A stretch of 30,005 nucleotides of DNA from positions 168 through 30,172 of the forward strand of contig DDEV01000149.1 in assembly GCA_002336855.1 (NCBI GenBank), in the 5' to 3' direction. Source of the DNA: Leucobacter sp. UBA1945. GTDB lineage: Bacteria > Actinomycetota > Actinomycetes > Actinomycetales > Microbacteriaceae. A program made the position numbers and the translations under genes. The notes below the pieces were generated by a model. It worked only from the letters and a program-made list of their open reading frames with translations. It did no database searches and was not told the DNA's origin. This document shows, one piece after another, positions 1 through 6,983 of this stretch. Positions within the stretch are counted from its first letter, which is position 1. Each line of letters starts with the position of its first letter.

Positions 1-472
1 GCATCTTGTCGGCCTCGTCGAGCACCATCTCGCGCACGTTCTTCAGGTCGAGCAGGCGCTGGCCCGCCAGGTCGAGCAGGCGGCCCGGGGTGCCGACGAC
101 CACCTGAGCGCCGGCCTTAAGCTGCTCGATCTGACCCTCGTAGGCCTTGCCGCCGTAGATCGCGGTGACCTGCACGTCGCGGCCCCGTGCCGCGAGGTCG
201 AGGTCTTCGAAGACCTGCACCGCGAGCTCGCGAGTGGGCACGACGACGAGCGCCTGCACGCCCGGCTCGGGCGACGCGCCGATGCGCTGCAGCAGCGGCA
301 GGCCGAAGCCGAAGGTCTTGCCGGTGCCGGTCTTCGCCTGTCCGATGATGTCTTGCCCGCTGATCGCGAGGGGAATCGTCTGTTCCTGAATAGGGAAGGC
401 CTCTACGATGCCCTGAGCAGCGAGTGTGTCGACCATGTCCTGATCGACGCCGAGTTCGGTGAACGTTGTCAC
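1..472 (-). CDS. DEAD-box ATP-dependent RNA helicase, N-terminal part (cut by window edge)
   Basis: Superfamily 2 RNA helicase that unwinds short RNA duplexes using ATP; the bacterial relatives (RhlE/CsdA/DeaD type) act in ribosome assembly and RNA turnover. About 157 residues are visible, starting from GTG at 472-470 with an upstream CAGGAA ribosome-binding-like sequence. In order I read the Q motif (FPIQEQT, about residues 26-32), Walker A AKTGTGKT (46-53), PTREL, the TPGR motif and DEAD at 152-155; the RecA-like domain 2 lies outside the window. It is transcribed away from the ferritin-fold gene at 639. The family call is firm; which paralogue (RhlE, DeaD) cannot be decided without the C-terminus. 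Confidence 0.93.
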   Translation of the reverse strand, partial: MTTFTELGVDQDMVDTLAAQGIVEAFPIQEQTIPLAISGQDIIGQAKTGTGKTFGFGLPLLQRIGASPEPGVQALVVVPTRELAVQVFEDLDLAARGRDVQVTAIYGGKAYEGQIEQLKAGAQVVVGTPGRLLDLAGQRLLDLKNVREMVLDEADKM

Positions 473-556
473 GTGTGTTCCTGTCGGTGAGGTGTCACTA
501 CGCGCTGACTCACCCAGGCGTAGCACGTCGGGCTCCAGTGGCCGCGACGAAAGAGA

Positions 557-594
557 TACGGTTTGCGGCAGCCGTCGTAATTGGCTGCTCCGTA
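557..594. other. Nested inverted repeat between divergent genes
   Basis: In the 166-bp gap between the helicase and ferritin-fold genes, TACGG (557-561) pairs with CCGTA (590-594), and inside it GCAGCC (568-573) pairs with GGCTGC (583-588), leaving a 9-base loop and a 5-base bulge on one side. It could be a shared operator or a hairpin in the 5' leader of the helicase mRNA. No T-tract follows it, so it is not an obvious terminator. Confidence 0.35.
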
Positions 595-626
595 CAGTCT
601 ATGCGGTGGGAGCGGGCGCAGGCCGG

Positions 627-632
627 TACACT
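627..632 (+). promoter_or_regulatory. -10 element (TACACT) of a likely leaderless promoter
   Basis: TACACT ends six bases before the GTG start at 639, so transcription would begin at or next to the start codon. No convincing Shine-Dalgarno sequence is present. No good -35 box is seen 17 bp upstream. Confidence 0.45.
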
Positions 633-638
633 GGCGAC

Positions 639-1358
639 GTGTTCGAGTGGATCAAACGGCTGCGCAAAGAGAAGATGCCGACGCGCAAACTCGGCTCGCG
701 CGATGCGGGCGAAGATGCGGTGCGCCTTGAGCTCTCCGAGTTCGCGCCCGGAATCATGCCGTTTCTCGGCCTCACCACCTACCTGCAGCTCGAGCTTTAC
801 GAAGCTGCGGCGCGCGCCGTTGCGGGCGCGCCCGACCTGAAGTCGAAAGAGGTGCTCGCCCGTTCTGCCGGCGTCACCCTCTCGAAGCACCAGCGACTGA
901 GCGAAGAGCTGCGCCGCCGCGGGCGCGAGCCTCACCTCGTGATGCAGCCCTACACGCCGGTGATCGACCGCTACATCGAGCGCATTGTGACGCCGGACTG
1001 GCATCAGCACGTGTTGTCGATCTACCTCGTCGGAGGGCTGTTCGACGGCTTCTTCGCCGAGCTCGCGCGCGGCATCGACGATGGCTTTCGCAGCGAGGCC
1101 ATCGAGATCCTCGTCGATAACACTGGTCGCGAAGACCTCAACAAGCTACTTGCCGCAGAGATTGCGGTGGATCCCCAGCTCGCAAACCGACTCGCCCTCT
1201 GGGGGCGGCGCCTGGTCGGCGACACGCTGCTCGTCTCGCGTGAGGTGCTCGCACTGAGCGAGGGGCGCACCTTCGTCGCAAGCCATGTCGAGCCAATCTT
1301 CACCGAGCTCATCGCCGAACACTCTCGTCGCATGGACGACCTCGGTCTCACCGCCTAG
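639..1358 (+). CDS. Ferritin-like fold protein (MiaE-like family)
   Basis: A 239-residue, mostly helical protein resembling the ferritin-like/tRNA-hydroxylase (MiaE_2) family found beside DEAD-box helicases in actinobacteria. The relatives carry a carboxylate-histidine di-iron site; here plausible ligands sit in the helices containing QLELYEAA and SKHQRLSEELRRRG, but I cannot assign each ligand. No signal peptide is visible, so it should be cytoplasmic. I chose GTG 639 because the conserved-looking protein begins there (VFEWIKRLRKEKMP) and a -10-like TACACT lies just upstream; the open frame continues back to 459, but that part reads as low-quality sequence overlapping the promoter region. 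The substrate is unknown; hydroxylation of tRNA is only a family-level suggestion. Confidence 0.8.
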   Translation: MFEWIKRLRKEKMPTRKLGSRDAGEDAVRLELSEFAPGIMPFLGLTTYLQLELYEAAARAVAGAPDLKSKEVLARSAGVTLSKHQRLSEELRRRGREPHLVMQPYTPVIDRYIERIVTPDWHQHVLSIYLVGGLFDGFFAELARGIDDGFRSEAIEILVDNTGREDLNKLLAAEIAVDPQLANRLALWGRRLVGDTLLVSREVLALSEGRTFVASHVEPIFTELIAEHSRRMDDLGLTA

Positions 1359-1367
1359 GCGGCTGCG

Positions 1368-2687
1368 ATGATCGTTCGATTGCCGCTCACTGGCTTGGGC
1401 AATGGCAGTGATGTTGGCGAGGGTGCCGTCGACAGCTTTGGCGAGGATCGTGATGGCCGACTGCGCTGCCATTACTTCGAGGCATCGCGCTGCCGGTCGT
1501 GCACCCTCATCGAGACTCCCTACGCGCGGCAGCTGCTCGACAAGGAGCAGCGCTGCCGGGAGCTGCTGCCCGCCGTGCCTGAGAATGGCTGGCTGCCGTC
1601 GTTCAGCGGGGGAGACCGTGGTTTTCGCAACCGGGTGAAGCTCGTGGTCGGCGGTGTGCCAGGCGACGTGACGCTCGGTATTCTCGGCCCAGACGGCAGC
1701 GGCGTCGACCTGCGCGAGTGCGCCATTCAAGCGCCCGAGATCGCCGCAGTGATTCCGGCAATCGCCTCGTTTCTCGAGTCGACCGGGCTCGCGCCCTACG
1801 ACGTGCCCGCCAGGCGCGGCGAGTTGAAGTTCGTGCATGTGACCGCGGCACCGGCGGTCTCCGAAGGCTCGGGGGCGGCAGAGGTGAGCGAACTCATGCT
1901 GCGCTTCGTCGGGCGTACCCAGCTCACGCTCGACGTCATTCGAGCGCGGCTTGATGCGCTGCGCGCTGCGGTGCCGAGCGCGGTCGTGATCTCGGTGAAC
2001 CTGCTGCCCGAGCACAAGGCGGCGCTTGAGGGTGAGCGCGAAGAGATGCTGCTCGGCTCGTCACTGCCGATGCGACTCGGCTTCGATGAGCGCCCGCTCA
2101 CGCTGCACCTCATGCCGCAGAGCTTCTTTCAAACCAACACAGCCGTGGCGCGCGAACTGTATGCGCAGGTCGCAGAGTGGGTGCTTCGCGTGCGACCTGC
2201 CTCGCTCTGGGATCTCTACTGCGGCGTCGGGGGTTTCGCGCTGCACTGCGCCGCCGCGCTCGCCGCCGAGTCTGGGCGTGCAGTGAACGCTGCTGCTGAG
2301 GGGCCCAGCACCCGTGACTCCCGCGTGCTGGGCGTCGAGCTCAGCGAGGCCGCGATTGATTCGGCCAGGCGATCCTCGCGCGAAGCAAATCTCGCCGCCG
2401 AGTTTCTCGCCGCCGACGCGGCCCTGTTCGCGGTAACTGCCGCCCCAGACAGCCTGCCCGAGCTGCTGATCGTCAACCCGCCGCGACGCGGCATCGGTGC
2501 TGAGCTATCGAGTTGGATTGAGGGCAGCGGCATCGCGCACCTCGTGTACTCGAGCTGCAACCCCGAGAGCCTCGCCCGCGATCTTGCCGCAATGCCCTCG
2601 TACACGGTACGCGAGGGGCGGGTGTTCGATATGTTCCCGCACACGTCGCACCTTGAGGTGGCTGTGCTGCTCGAGCGCGAGGCCTGA
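1368..2687 (+). CDS. rlmC: Class I SAM-dependent RNA (uracil-C5)-methyltransferase, RlmC/RlmD/TrmA family
   Basis: Methylates C5 of a uracil in RNA, most likely 23S rRNA, using S-adenosylmethionine. Cysteines at C34, C42, C45 (in CRSC) and C118 fit the [4Fe-4S] ligand pattern of the RlmC/RlmD branch. The SAM-binding motif DLYCGVGGF is at 282-290, a NPPRRG motif follows, and SSCNPES carries the predicted nucleophile C397; the C-terminal SHLEV holds the usual general-base Glu. The ATG at 1368 lies nine bases after the preceding stop, so the two genes may be cotranscribed. About 30 residues before C34 look poorly conserved and the true start may be later, but no ATG or GTG in this frame lies between. 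The exact target (U747 or U1939 equivalent) is inferred only from similarity to the short RlmC form that begins near this Cys motif. Confidence 0.87.
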   Translation: MIVRLPLTGLGNGSDVGEGAVDSFGEDRDGRLRCHYFEASRCRSCTLIETPYARQLLDKEQRCRELLPAVPENGWLPSFSGGDRGFRNRVKLVVGGVPGDVTLGILGPDGSGVDLRECAIQAPEIAAVIPAIASFLESTGLAPYDVPARRGELKFVHVTAAPAVSEGSGAAEVSELMLRFVGRTQLTLDVIRARLDALRAAVPSAVVISVNLLPEHKAALEGEREEMLLGSSLPMRLGFDERPLTLHLMPQSFFQTNTAVARELYAQVAEWVLRVRPASLWDLYCGVGGFALHCAAALAAESGRAVNAAAEGPSTRDSRVLGVELSEAAIDSARRSSREANLAAEFLAADAALFAVTAAPDSLPELLIVNPPRRGIGAELSSWIEGSGIAHLVYSSCNPESLARDLAAMPSYTVREGRVFDMFPHTSHLEVAVLLEREA

Positions 2688-2706
2688 CCGGGGGTGGCCG
2701 AGGCGC

Positions 2707-2764
2707 GCCTAACTTTGCCGTGAACGTCACCGTGCAGCACGCCTAACCTTGCCGTGAACGTCAC
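2707..2764. repeat. Two 24-bp direct repeats, 34-bp period
   Basis: The 24-base unit at 2707-2730 recurs at 2741-2764 with one mismatch (T to C). Each ends in GTGAACGTCAC, an imperfect dyad (GTGA/TCAC), and a third partial copy, GAACGTCAC, is at 2775-2783. The spacer before the toxin-antitoxin operon is otherwise AT-richer than its surroundings. Binding sites for a regulator, or remnants of a dispersed repeat, are both possible. Confidence 0.7.
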
Positions 2765-2829
2765 AGAAGCAGGCGAACGTCACACTTAGATTCCGTATTT
2801 TTCTGTGCTTTTCGCAGGTTTCTGTGACG
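2759..2829. repeat. Perfect 10-bp inverted repeat, widely spaced
   Basis: CGTCACAGAA (2759-2768) is the exact reverse complement of TTCTGTGACG (2820-2829), with 51 bases between. The left arm overlaps the end of the second 24-bp direct repeat. No coding frame in this stretch looks real; its role is unknown. Confidence 0.6.
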
Positions 2830-2889
2830 CTCAGCGAAGGGGTGACGTGGGTTCGGCTGCTGCAGGCTGCTCTGTCTTGTATTCCGTGT

Positions 2890-2909
2890 GCGCAATTCTG
2901 AGATTGCGC
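2890..2909. promoter_or_regulatory. Operator-like palindrome of the Xre/RES operon
   Basis: GCGCAAT (2890-2896) and ATTGCGC (2903-2909) form a perfect 7-bp inverted repeat around a 6-base spacer. It ends one base before the -10-like TAGACT (2911-2916), so a bound repressor would cover the -35 to -10 region. This is where an autoregulating antitoxin would be expected to bind. Confidence 0.65.
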
Positions 2910-2910
2910 G

Positions 2911-2916
2911 TAGACT
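2911..2916 (+). promoter_or_regulatory. -10 element (TAGACT) of the antitoxin promoter
   Basis: TAGACT is followed by six bases and then the ATG at 2923, suggesting a leaderless transcript. The only purine-rich stretch, GGAG at 2918-2921, is one base from the ATG, too close to serve as a normal ribosome-binding site. Confidence 0.45.
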
Positions 2917-2922
2917 TGGAGT

Positions 2923-3282
2923 ATGAGCACCGCAGTTCCACTCCAGGCAAGCGCCGCATTCGGCGACGGGTTTCGCATGCTGCTCGCCGCGGCAGGTAAT
3001 GGCGCGCTGCTTGCCGAACTGATCGGGGTGCGGCCGTCGCAGGTCACCCGTTGGAAGCAGGGGGTGCAGGCGCCATCTGCTGAGTCGGCCAGGGCGATCA
3101 TGGACTTCGCTTACATCGTGGCCAGGGCCGAGTCTGTGATGCACGAGAAAGTCGTGCCCATCTGGCTCGATTCGTCGAACCAGTTTCTGCGCGGGTCGAC
3201 GCCGCGGGAGTGCATCAGACTTGGCCGCATCGCCGAGGTCATCGGTGCGCTCGACGCAGAGGCTGAAGGCGCATACGCCTAA
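2923..3282 (+). CDS. Xre/MbcA/ParS-type antitoxin (DUF2384)
   Basis: A 119-residue antitoxin expected to bind and neutralise the RES-domain protein encoded 14 bp downstream and to repress the operon. A helix-turn-helix lies at about residues 28-48 (LLAELIGVRPSQVTRWKQG), and the C-terminal part (about 80-112, with PIWLDSSNQFLRGSTPRE) matches the toxin-binding DUF2384 module, whose relatives carry a W/L-rich segment followed by G-x-TP. Gene size, order (antitoxin first) and the palindrome at 2890-2909 all fit a type II toxin-antitoxin operon. The family is known from Pseudomonas putida Xre/RES and M. tuberculosis MbcA/MbcT. The start ATG is preferred because it sits seven bases after the -10 element and gives the expected length. 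Confidence 0.85.
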   Translation: MSTAVPLQASAAFGDGFRMLLAAAGNGALLAELIGVRPSQVTRWKQGVQAPSAESARAIMDFAYIVARAESVMHEKVVPIWLDSSNQFLRGSTPRECIRLGRIAEVIGALDAEAEGAYA

Positions 3283-3296
3283 CCGGCGACCACATT

Positions 3297-3860
3297 ATGA
3301 CGCGACTGTATCGCTGCTATCCGCGTATTCCCGGCGCACGTAAGGGAAGGCCAGGGCATTGGAGCTATGTGCCTTCGCCGCAGCTGCACGGTCGATGGGA
3401 TAACGCAGACCTCTACGATTCGTGGTACTTCTCGCGAAGCGCTGTCGGCGCCATAGCCGAGAGCTTCTACAACAAACAGCGTTGGATTCCCGAGGTGTTT
3501 CTCACCCCGGCAGGCGATGCCAGGGCGCTCGCAGTCTTCGAGTTCGACAACGACCTGCCGTTGCTCGACCTCGACGACTGGGCCGTGCTCTCAGACCTTG
3601 AGGTGCGCCCGAGCCAAGTCGTGGTGCAAGATCTCTCGACGACCCAAGAACTCGCCCGGCGAATCTTCGTGCGCTCGGGCAGCGATCACGCCGGAATCTC
3701 GTGGTGGTCTTCGCAACTGCCCTCAGAGAACTCGGTGCTGCTCTGGGGAGCTGACGGCCAGCCGCCTGGGGGTCTGCGCCTCGTCGGAATCGAACCGCTC
3801 AGCGTCGAACACCCTGCGGTGATCGACGCTGCTGCCAGACTCTTTCGGGTGCTTGGTTAG
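3297..3860 (+). CDS. RES-domain toxin (predicted NAD+-consuming)
   Basis: A 187-residue RES-domain protein. Characterised members (P. putida RES, M. tuberculosis MbcT) destroy cellular NAD+, by glycohydrolase or phosphorylase activity, when released from their antitoxin. The family is named for conserved Arg, Glu and Ser: here candidates are R33 (in HGRWDN), E55 (in GAIAESF) and S138/S139 (in ISWWSSQ); Y40 or Y44 is the likely active-site aromatic. It starts 14 bp after the antitoxin stop with no convincing Shine-Dalgarno sequence, which would favour antitoxin excess. Its TAG stop is nine bases from the stop of the convergent DUF3107 gene. It looks full length and intact; activity is inferred from the family. 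Confidence 0.86.
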   Translation: MTRLYRCYPRIPGARKGRPGHWSYVPSPQLHGRWDNADLYDSWYFSRSAVGAIAESFYNKQRWIPEVFLTPAGDARALAVFEFDNDLPLLDLDDWAVLSDLEVRPSQVVVQDLSTTQELARRIFVRSGSDHAGISWWSSQLPSENSVLLWGADGQPPGGLRLVGIEPLSVEHPAVIDAAARLFRVLG

Positions 3861-3869
3861 CCTGCGAAG

Positions 3870-4094
3870 TTAGCTGACGAAACCGACCTTGCGGCCGGCC
3901 TCGGCGCCGAGCTCGACGTACGAGATCGATTCGGTGCTGACGAGGTACTGACGACCCTTGGTGTCGCTGAGCGTGAGCAGCGCGGCGTTGTCGGCAACTG
4001 CCTGCTCGATCTGACCGCGCACGGCGTCGGGGGTGGCGTCGGTCTCGAACGAGAGCTCTCGGGGTGAGTGCTTGATGCCGATGCGAACTTCCAC
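3870..4094 (-). CDS. DUF3107 family small protein
   Basis: A 74-residue protein of the actinobacterial DUF3107 family (related to mycobacterial TB9.4). It starts at GTG 4094-4092 behind a strong AGGAGGA ribosome-binding site about six bases away. The sequence begins EVRIGIKHSPREL and contains ISYVELG near the C-terminus, as in the family. It has no signal peptide, membrane segment or recognisable catalytic motif. It follows the penicillin-acylase-like gene on the same strand after a 123-bp gap and is probably transcribed separately. The function of the family is not known to me. Confidence 0.85.
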   Translation of the reverse strand: MEVRIGIKHSPRELSFETDATPDAVRGQIEQAVADNAALLTLSDTKGRQYLVSTESISYVELGAEAGRKVGFVS

Positions 4095-4114
4095 GTTTCC
4101 TCCTGGTGATGCGG

Positions 4115-4128
4115 CGCCCCGCGGGGCG
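4115..4128. other. 14-bp perfect GC palindrome
   Basis: CGCCCC (4115-4120) and GGGGCG (4123-4128) flank a central GC. It lies about 20 bases upstream of the DUF3107 start, between it and the acylase gene. No T-tract follows on the minus strand, so a role as terminator for the acylase is only possible. Confidence 0.35.
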
Positions 4129-4217
4129 ACGAAAGGTCTCTCTGCGAGTCTAGGCGGGTGGCCTGGGCCACGCGCCTGATCTTTGCCCCATTTCGCCCAC
4201 AGCGCAGCACGCCCGGG

Positions 4218-6860
4218 TTATCCGGCCGCAGGCGCCAGTGTCAGCGTGTCCTGTGCTGCCGCAGCCACCGCGTGTGGCGTGAACGCCCACGAGCGCTGCA
4301 CACCCGCGGCCCAGTCGCTGGTCTGGTCGGTGTAATGGGCGTTGAACGCGTGACCGCTTGCGCCGGTCAGGTGAATCCAGGTCGAGGCGTCCCAATTGCT
4401 CGGGTCGATCACCATGCGCATCGAGGGCACGTTCGTGGTGGCGTAGCCCTCGTCGAGCGCCCAGCCTGTCGCATTGACCACACCAGAACCGCCGCTCACC
4501 TCGTAGGGGCCACGGTTGAAGACCCACTCAAGTGGGGCGATGCCACTTGACCCAAACGTGCCGTGGGTCAGCGTAATCGCATGCAGCTTGCCCCAGTTCC
4601 ACTTCGACTGATCGGTGCCCTGCGCCGCAGACAGCTCATCGTAGGCCTGCTGCGCTGCCACTTCGAGTAGCTGTTGTTGCGATGTGATTTCGGCTTCTTT
4701 GTTCTGCCACCACGATGAATCTGGCTTGGCGAGTTGCTGCTCGAAGAAGGTCGCGAGTCGGCTCTGGTCGTCGCGCGGAATGTCAGTGGCTTTGCCGCCG
4801 AGCATGAGTTCGGTCACTTGGTTCCAGAGCACATTGGCGTACGCTGCCTCGGCCGAGCTGGCGGCGTTCTGGCCATTCCAAGTAGCGAGACTTTCGAGCG
4901 CCCGCTGGGTGGCCGGGTTCTTCACCTTGATCGACGCGAAGGCGCTCTGCAGGGCCTCCGCCGCGGGCATCTGGTTGTCCATCTGAATGTCGGCCATCGT
5001 TTGCGAGGTGACGGGGCCCGCTGCGATTGCGCTGTCGAGCAGCTCGATGATGCGTGCGGCTCGATAGCCGTAATCCCAGTCTCGGCTGAGGAAATAGGGG
5101 TAGTCGTCGCCGACGATCGCGTTGTTCGCGGTCACGATGTAGCCCGAGTCGGGGTTGTACAGCATCGGTTGATCCTCGAATGGCACATAGCCCTGCCAGT
5201 CGTAGGCGCTGTCCCACCCCGGTTGCGGCAGCCAACCATCACCCGCGCCGCGTATGGGGAGGCGGCCGGGTGCCTGATACCCGATGTTGCCCTCGGGGTC
5301 GGCGTAGATGAGGTTCTGTGCGGGCACGTCGAAGAGCGCTGCGGCGGCGCGGAAGTCATCGAAGTTCTTGCCGAGGTTGAGCGCGAAGATCGCCTCACCT
5401 GTGCTGCCGGCATCGAGTGCGGTCCAGCGGAGGCTCACCGCGTACTCACCGGAAAGCGAGTCTGCGGTGGTGTCGGGGGTAGTCGGCGACTCTTTCGCCC
5501 CAACGCCTTCGCCAACAATTGGTTGAGCCGCGATCGAAGTGAAATCTGAGGTGAGCCCCGAGATGATCGGGCCGTGTTTCGTCGAGCGCACCTCGAGCGG
5601 CACGTCTTCGCCGCCAGCGACCTTGATCACTTCGTTGCGCACGGTGATGTCGTGCTGCTCGCCGTCTTGCCAGTAGCTGTCGCCGTCGACCCGTTCGATG
5701 TAGAGGTCTGCGACATCTGTGGTGAGGTTCGTGAAGCCCCAGGCAATGTGCTCGTTGTGGCCGATCACGATGCCTGGAAGCCCCGAGAAGCTGAAGCCGG
5801 CCACATCGAATGGGCACACCTCGCTCACGGTGCTGCAACGCAACTGCATCTGAGTCCAGACCGAGGGCAACGATGCCCCCAGATGCGGATCGTTTGCGAG
5901 TAGAGGGCTGCCGGTATCGGTGTGTTCGCCGCTCACCACCCACGAGTTCGAGCCGACGCCCTCGCTCTGCGAAGTGATCATCTCGTCTACTGACTGCACC
6001 GATTCGAGCGCGCCACTGAGCGCGCCGCTCGCGACGGCACCGCCGAGCGCGCCAGAGACCTGGGAGGCGACCTCGCCGAGCTTCTTGCGCAATGTGGCTG
6101 CTGGCAGTTCGAGCGCCCAGTTCTTGTCGACGATCACTGGGTGCCCGTCGAACGGGTACCCGGGGTAGAGGTCTGCGAGTTGACCTGCATCGAGTTGCTG
6201 GCCGGCGAGTGCGCGAGCGGTCTCGTCTTCGATGTTCGTGCGCAGATCCCACGCCATTGCCTTGAGCCACGCGACCGAGTCAACCGGCGTCCATGGTTCG
6301 GGGGAGTAACCGGGGTTCTGCAAGCCAAGAGCCGCGTACTCGAGCGAGAGCGCTGATCCTTTTCGCTCTGCCATGTACGCGTTCACGCCAGCCGCGTATG
6401 CCTCGTAATATGCGCGAGTCTCGGGGCTCAGCGCGTCGACCTCTTGCTTTGCGACATCGTGCCACCCGAGTGAGCGCAGAAACTTGTCGGTGCCGAGCTG
6501 CGATTCGCCGAAGAGCTCACTCAACCGACCGGCCGTGAGATGACGACGAAAATCCATCTCCCAGAAGCGGTCTTGAGCATGCACGTACCCCTGGGTGAAG
6601 AAGAGGTCTTGGCTGGAGTCGGCGGTAATTGAGGGGATGCCGCTGCCGTCGCGCTGCACAGTGACGGCGCTCTCAAGCCCGGCCACCTCGATCGTGCCGG
6701 TGGTCTGCGGAAACGATCGCTGCACCGTGTACCACCCGAAGGCGCCGGCACCGAGGCCGAGTATGACGATGACGCCGAGCACCCAACCGAGAGCCCGCAG
6801 GGCACGGCGCTTCTTTCGTGGGGCCCGGGCGTTGTTCACTTCTTCATCGGAGTGCGTCAT
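4218..6860 (-). CDS. Membrane-anchored penicillin acylase family (Ntn hydrolase)
   Basis: An 880-residue precursor of the penicillin/AHL-acylase family, whose members cleave themselves into two subunits and then hydrolyse amide bonds of small molecules (beta-lactams, acyl-homoserine lactones or other N-acyl compounds). The N-terminus is acidic, then basic (RKKRRALRAL, about residues 15-24), then hydrophobic (about 24-43), a signal anchor or signal peptide placing the enzyme outside the membrane. The autocleavage site is GVG followed by SNSW, making S304 the predicted N-terminal nucleophile of the beta chain; LLANDPHL follows as in the family. I chose ATG 6860 because a GAAAGA ribosome-binding-like sequence precedes it and because the frame upstream runs into the divergent adnA promoter. 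The true substrate cannot be read from sequence. Confidence 0.9.
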   Translation of the reverse strand: MTHSDEEVNNARAPRKKRRALRALGWVLGVIVILGLGAGAFGWYTVQRSFPQTTGTIEVAGLESAVTVQRDGSGIPSITADSSQDLFFTQGYVHAQDRFWEMDFRRHLTAGRLSELFGESQLGTDKFLRSLGWHDVAKQEVDALSPETRAYYEAYAAGVNAYMAERKGSALSLEYAALGLQNPGYSPEPWTPVDSVAWLKAMAWDLRTNIEDETARALAGQQLDAGQLADLYPGYPFDGHPVIVDKNWALELPAATLRKKLGEVASQVSGALGGAVASGALSGALESVQSVDEMITSQSEGVGSNSWVVSGEHTDTGSPLLANDPHLGASLPSVWTQMQLRCSTVSEVCPFDVAGFSFSGLPGIVIGHNEHIAWGFTNLTTDVADLYIERVDGDSYWQDGEQHDITVRNEVIKVAGGEDVPLEVRSTKHGPIISGLTSDFTSIAAQPIVGEGVGAKESPTTPDTTADSLSGEYAVSLRWTALDAGSTGEAIFALNLGKNFDDFRAAAALFDVPAQNLIYADPEGNIGYQAPGRLPIRGAGDGWLPQPGWDSAYDWQGYVPFEDQPMLYNPDSGYIVTANNAIVGDDYPYFLSRDWDYGYRAARIIELLDSAIAAGPVTSQTMADIQMDNQMPAAEALQSAFASIKVKNPATQRALESLATWNGQNAASSAEAAYANVLWNQVTELMLGGKATDIPRDDQSRLATFFEQQLAKPDSSWWQNKEAEITSQQQLLEVAAQQAYDELSAAQGTDQSKWNWGKLHAITLTHGTFGSSGIAPLEWVFNRGPYEVSGGSGVVNATGWALDEGYATTNVPSMRMVIDPSNWDASTWIHLTGASGHAFNAHYTDQTSDWAAGVQRSWAFTPHAVAAAAQDTLTLAPAAG

Positions 6861-6971
6861 TGCAGTCTTTCTTCGCGAGTTGTCGAACGCGTTCAGTTTT
6901 GCATGTGCCACCGACAAAGCCCGAATCTTGCTGTCGTGTGCGTACAACGCGGCAATGTCGGCGGTGCGCCC

Positions 6972-6977
6972 TACCCT
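6972..6977 (+). promoter_or_regulatory. -10 element (TACCCT) of a likely leaderless adnA promoter
   Basis: TACCCT is followed by GATGAC and then the ATG at 6984, the same spacing as at four other genes in the window. No Shine-Dalgarno sequence precedes the ATG and no good -35 box is seen. Confidence 0.4.
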
Positions 6978-6983
6978 GATGAC

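Noticed and set aside
486..514. Weak hairpin GGTGAG/CTCACC near the helicase start
   Set aside because: A six-base stem with a 17-base loop is easily found by chance in this composition.
2707..2764. Possible start of a CRISPR array (two 24-bp repeats with a 10-bp spacer)
   Set aside because: Only two full copies, a spacer of about 10 bp is far too short, and no cas genes are present.
2709..3873. Possible terminal inverted repeats of a mobile element around the Xre/RES operon (CTAACTT at 2709-2715, AAGTTAG at 3867-3873)
   Set aside because: Only seven bases match, the right copy overlaps the DUF3107 stop region, and there is no transposase or target duplication.
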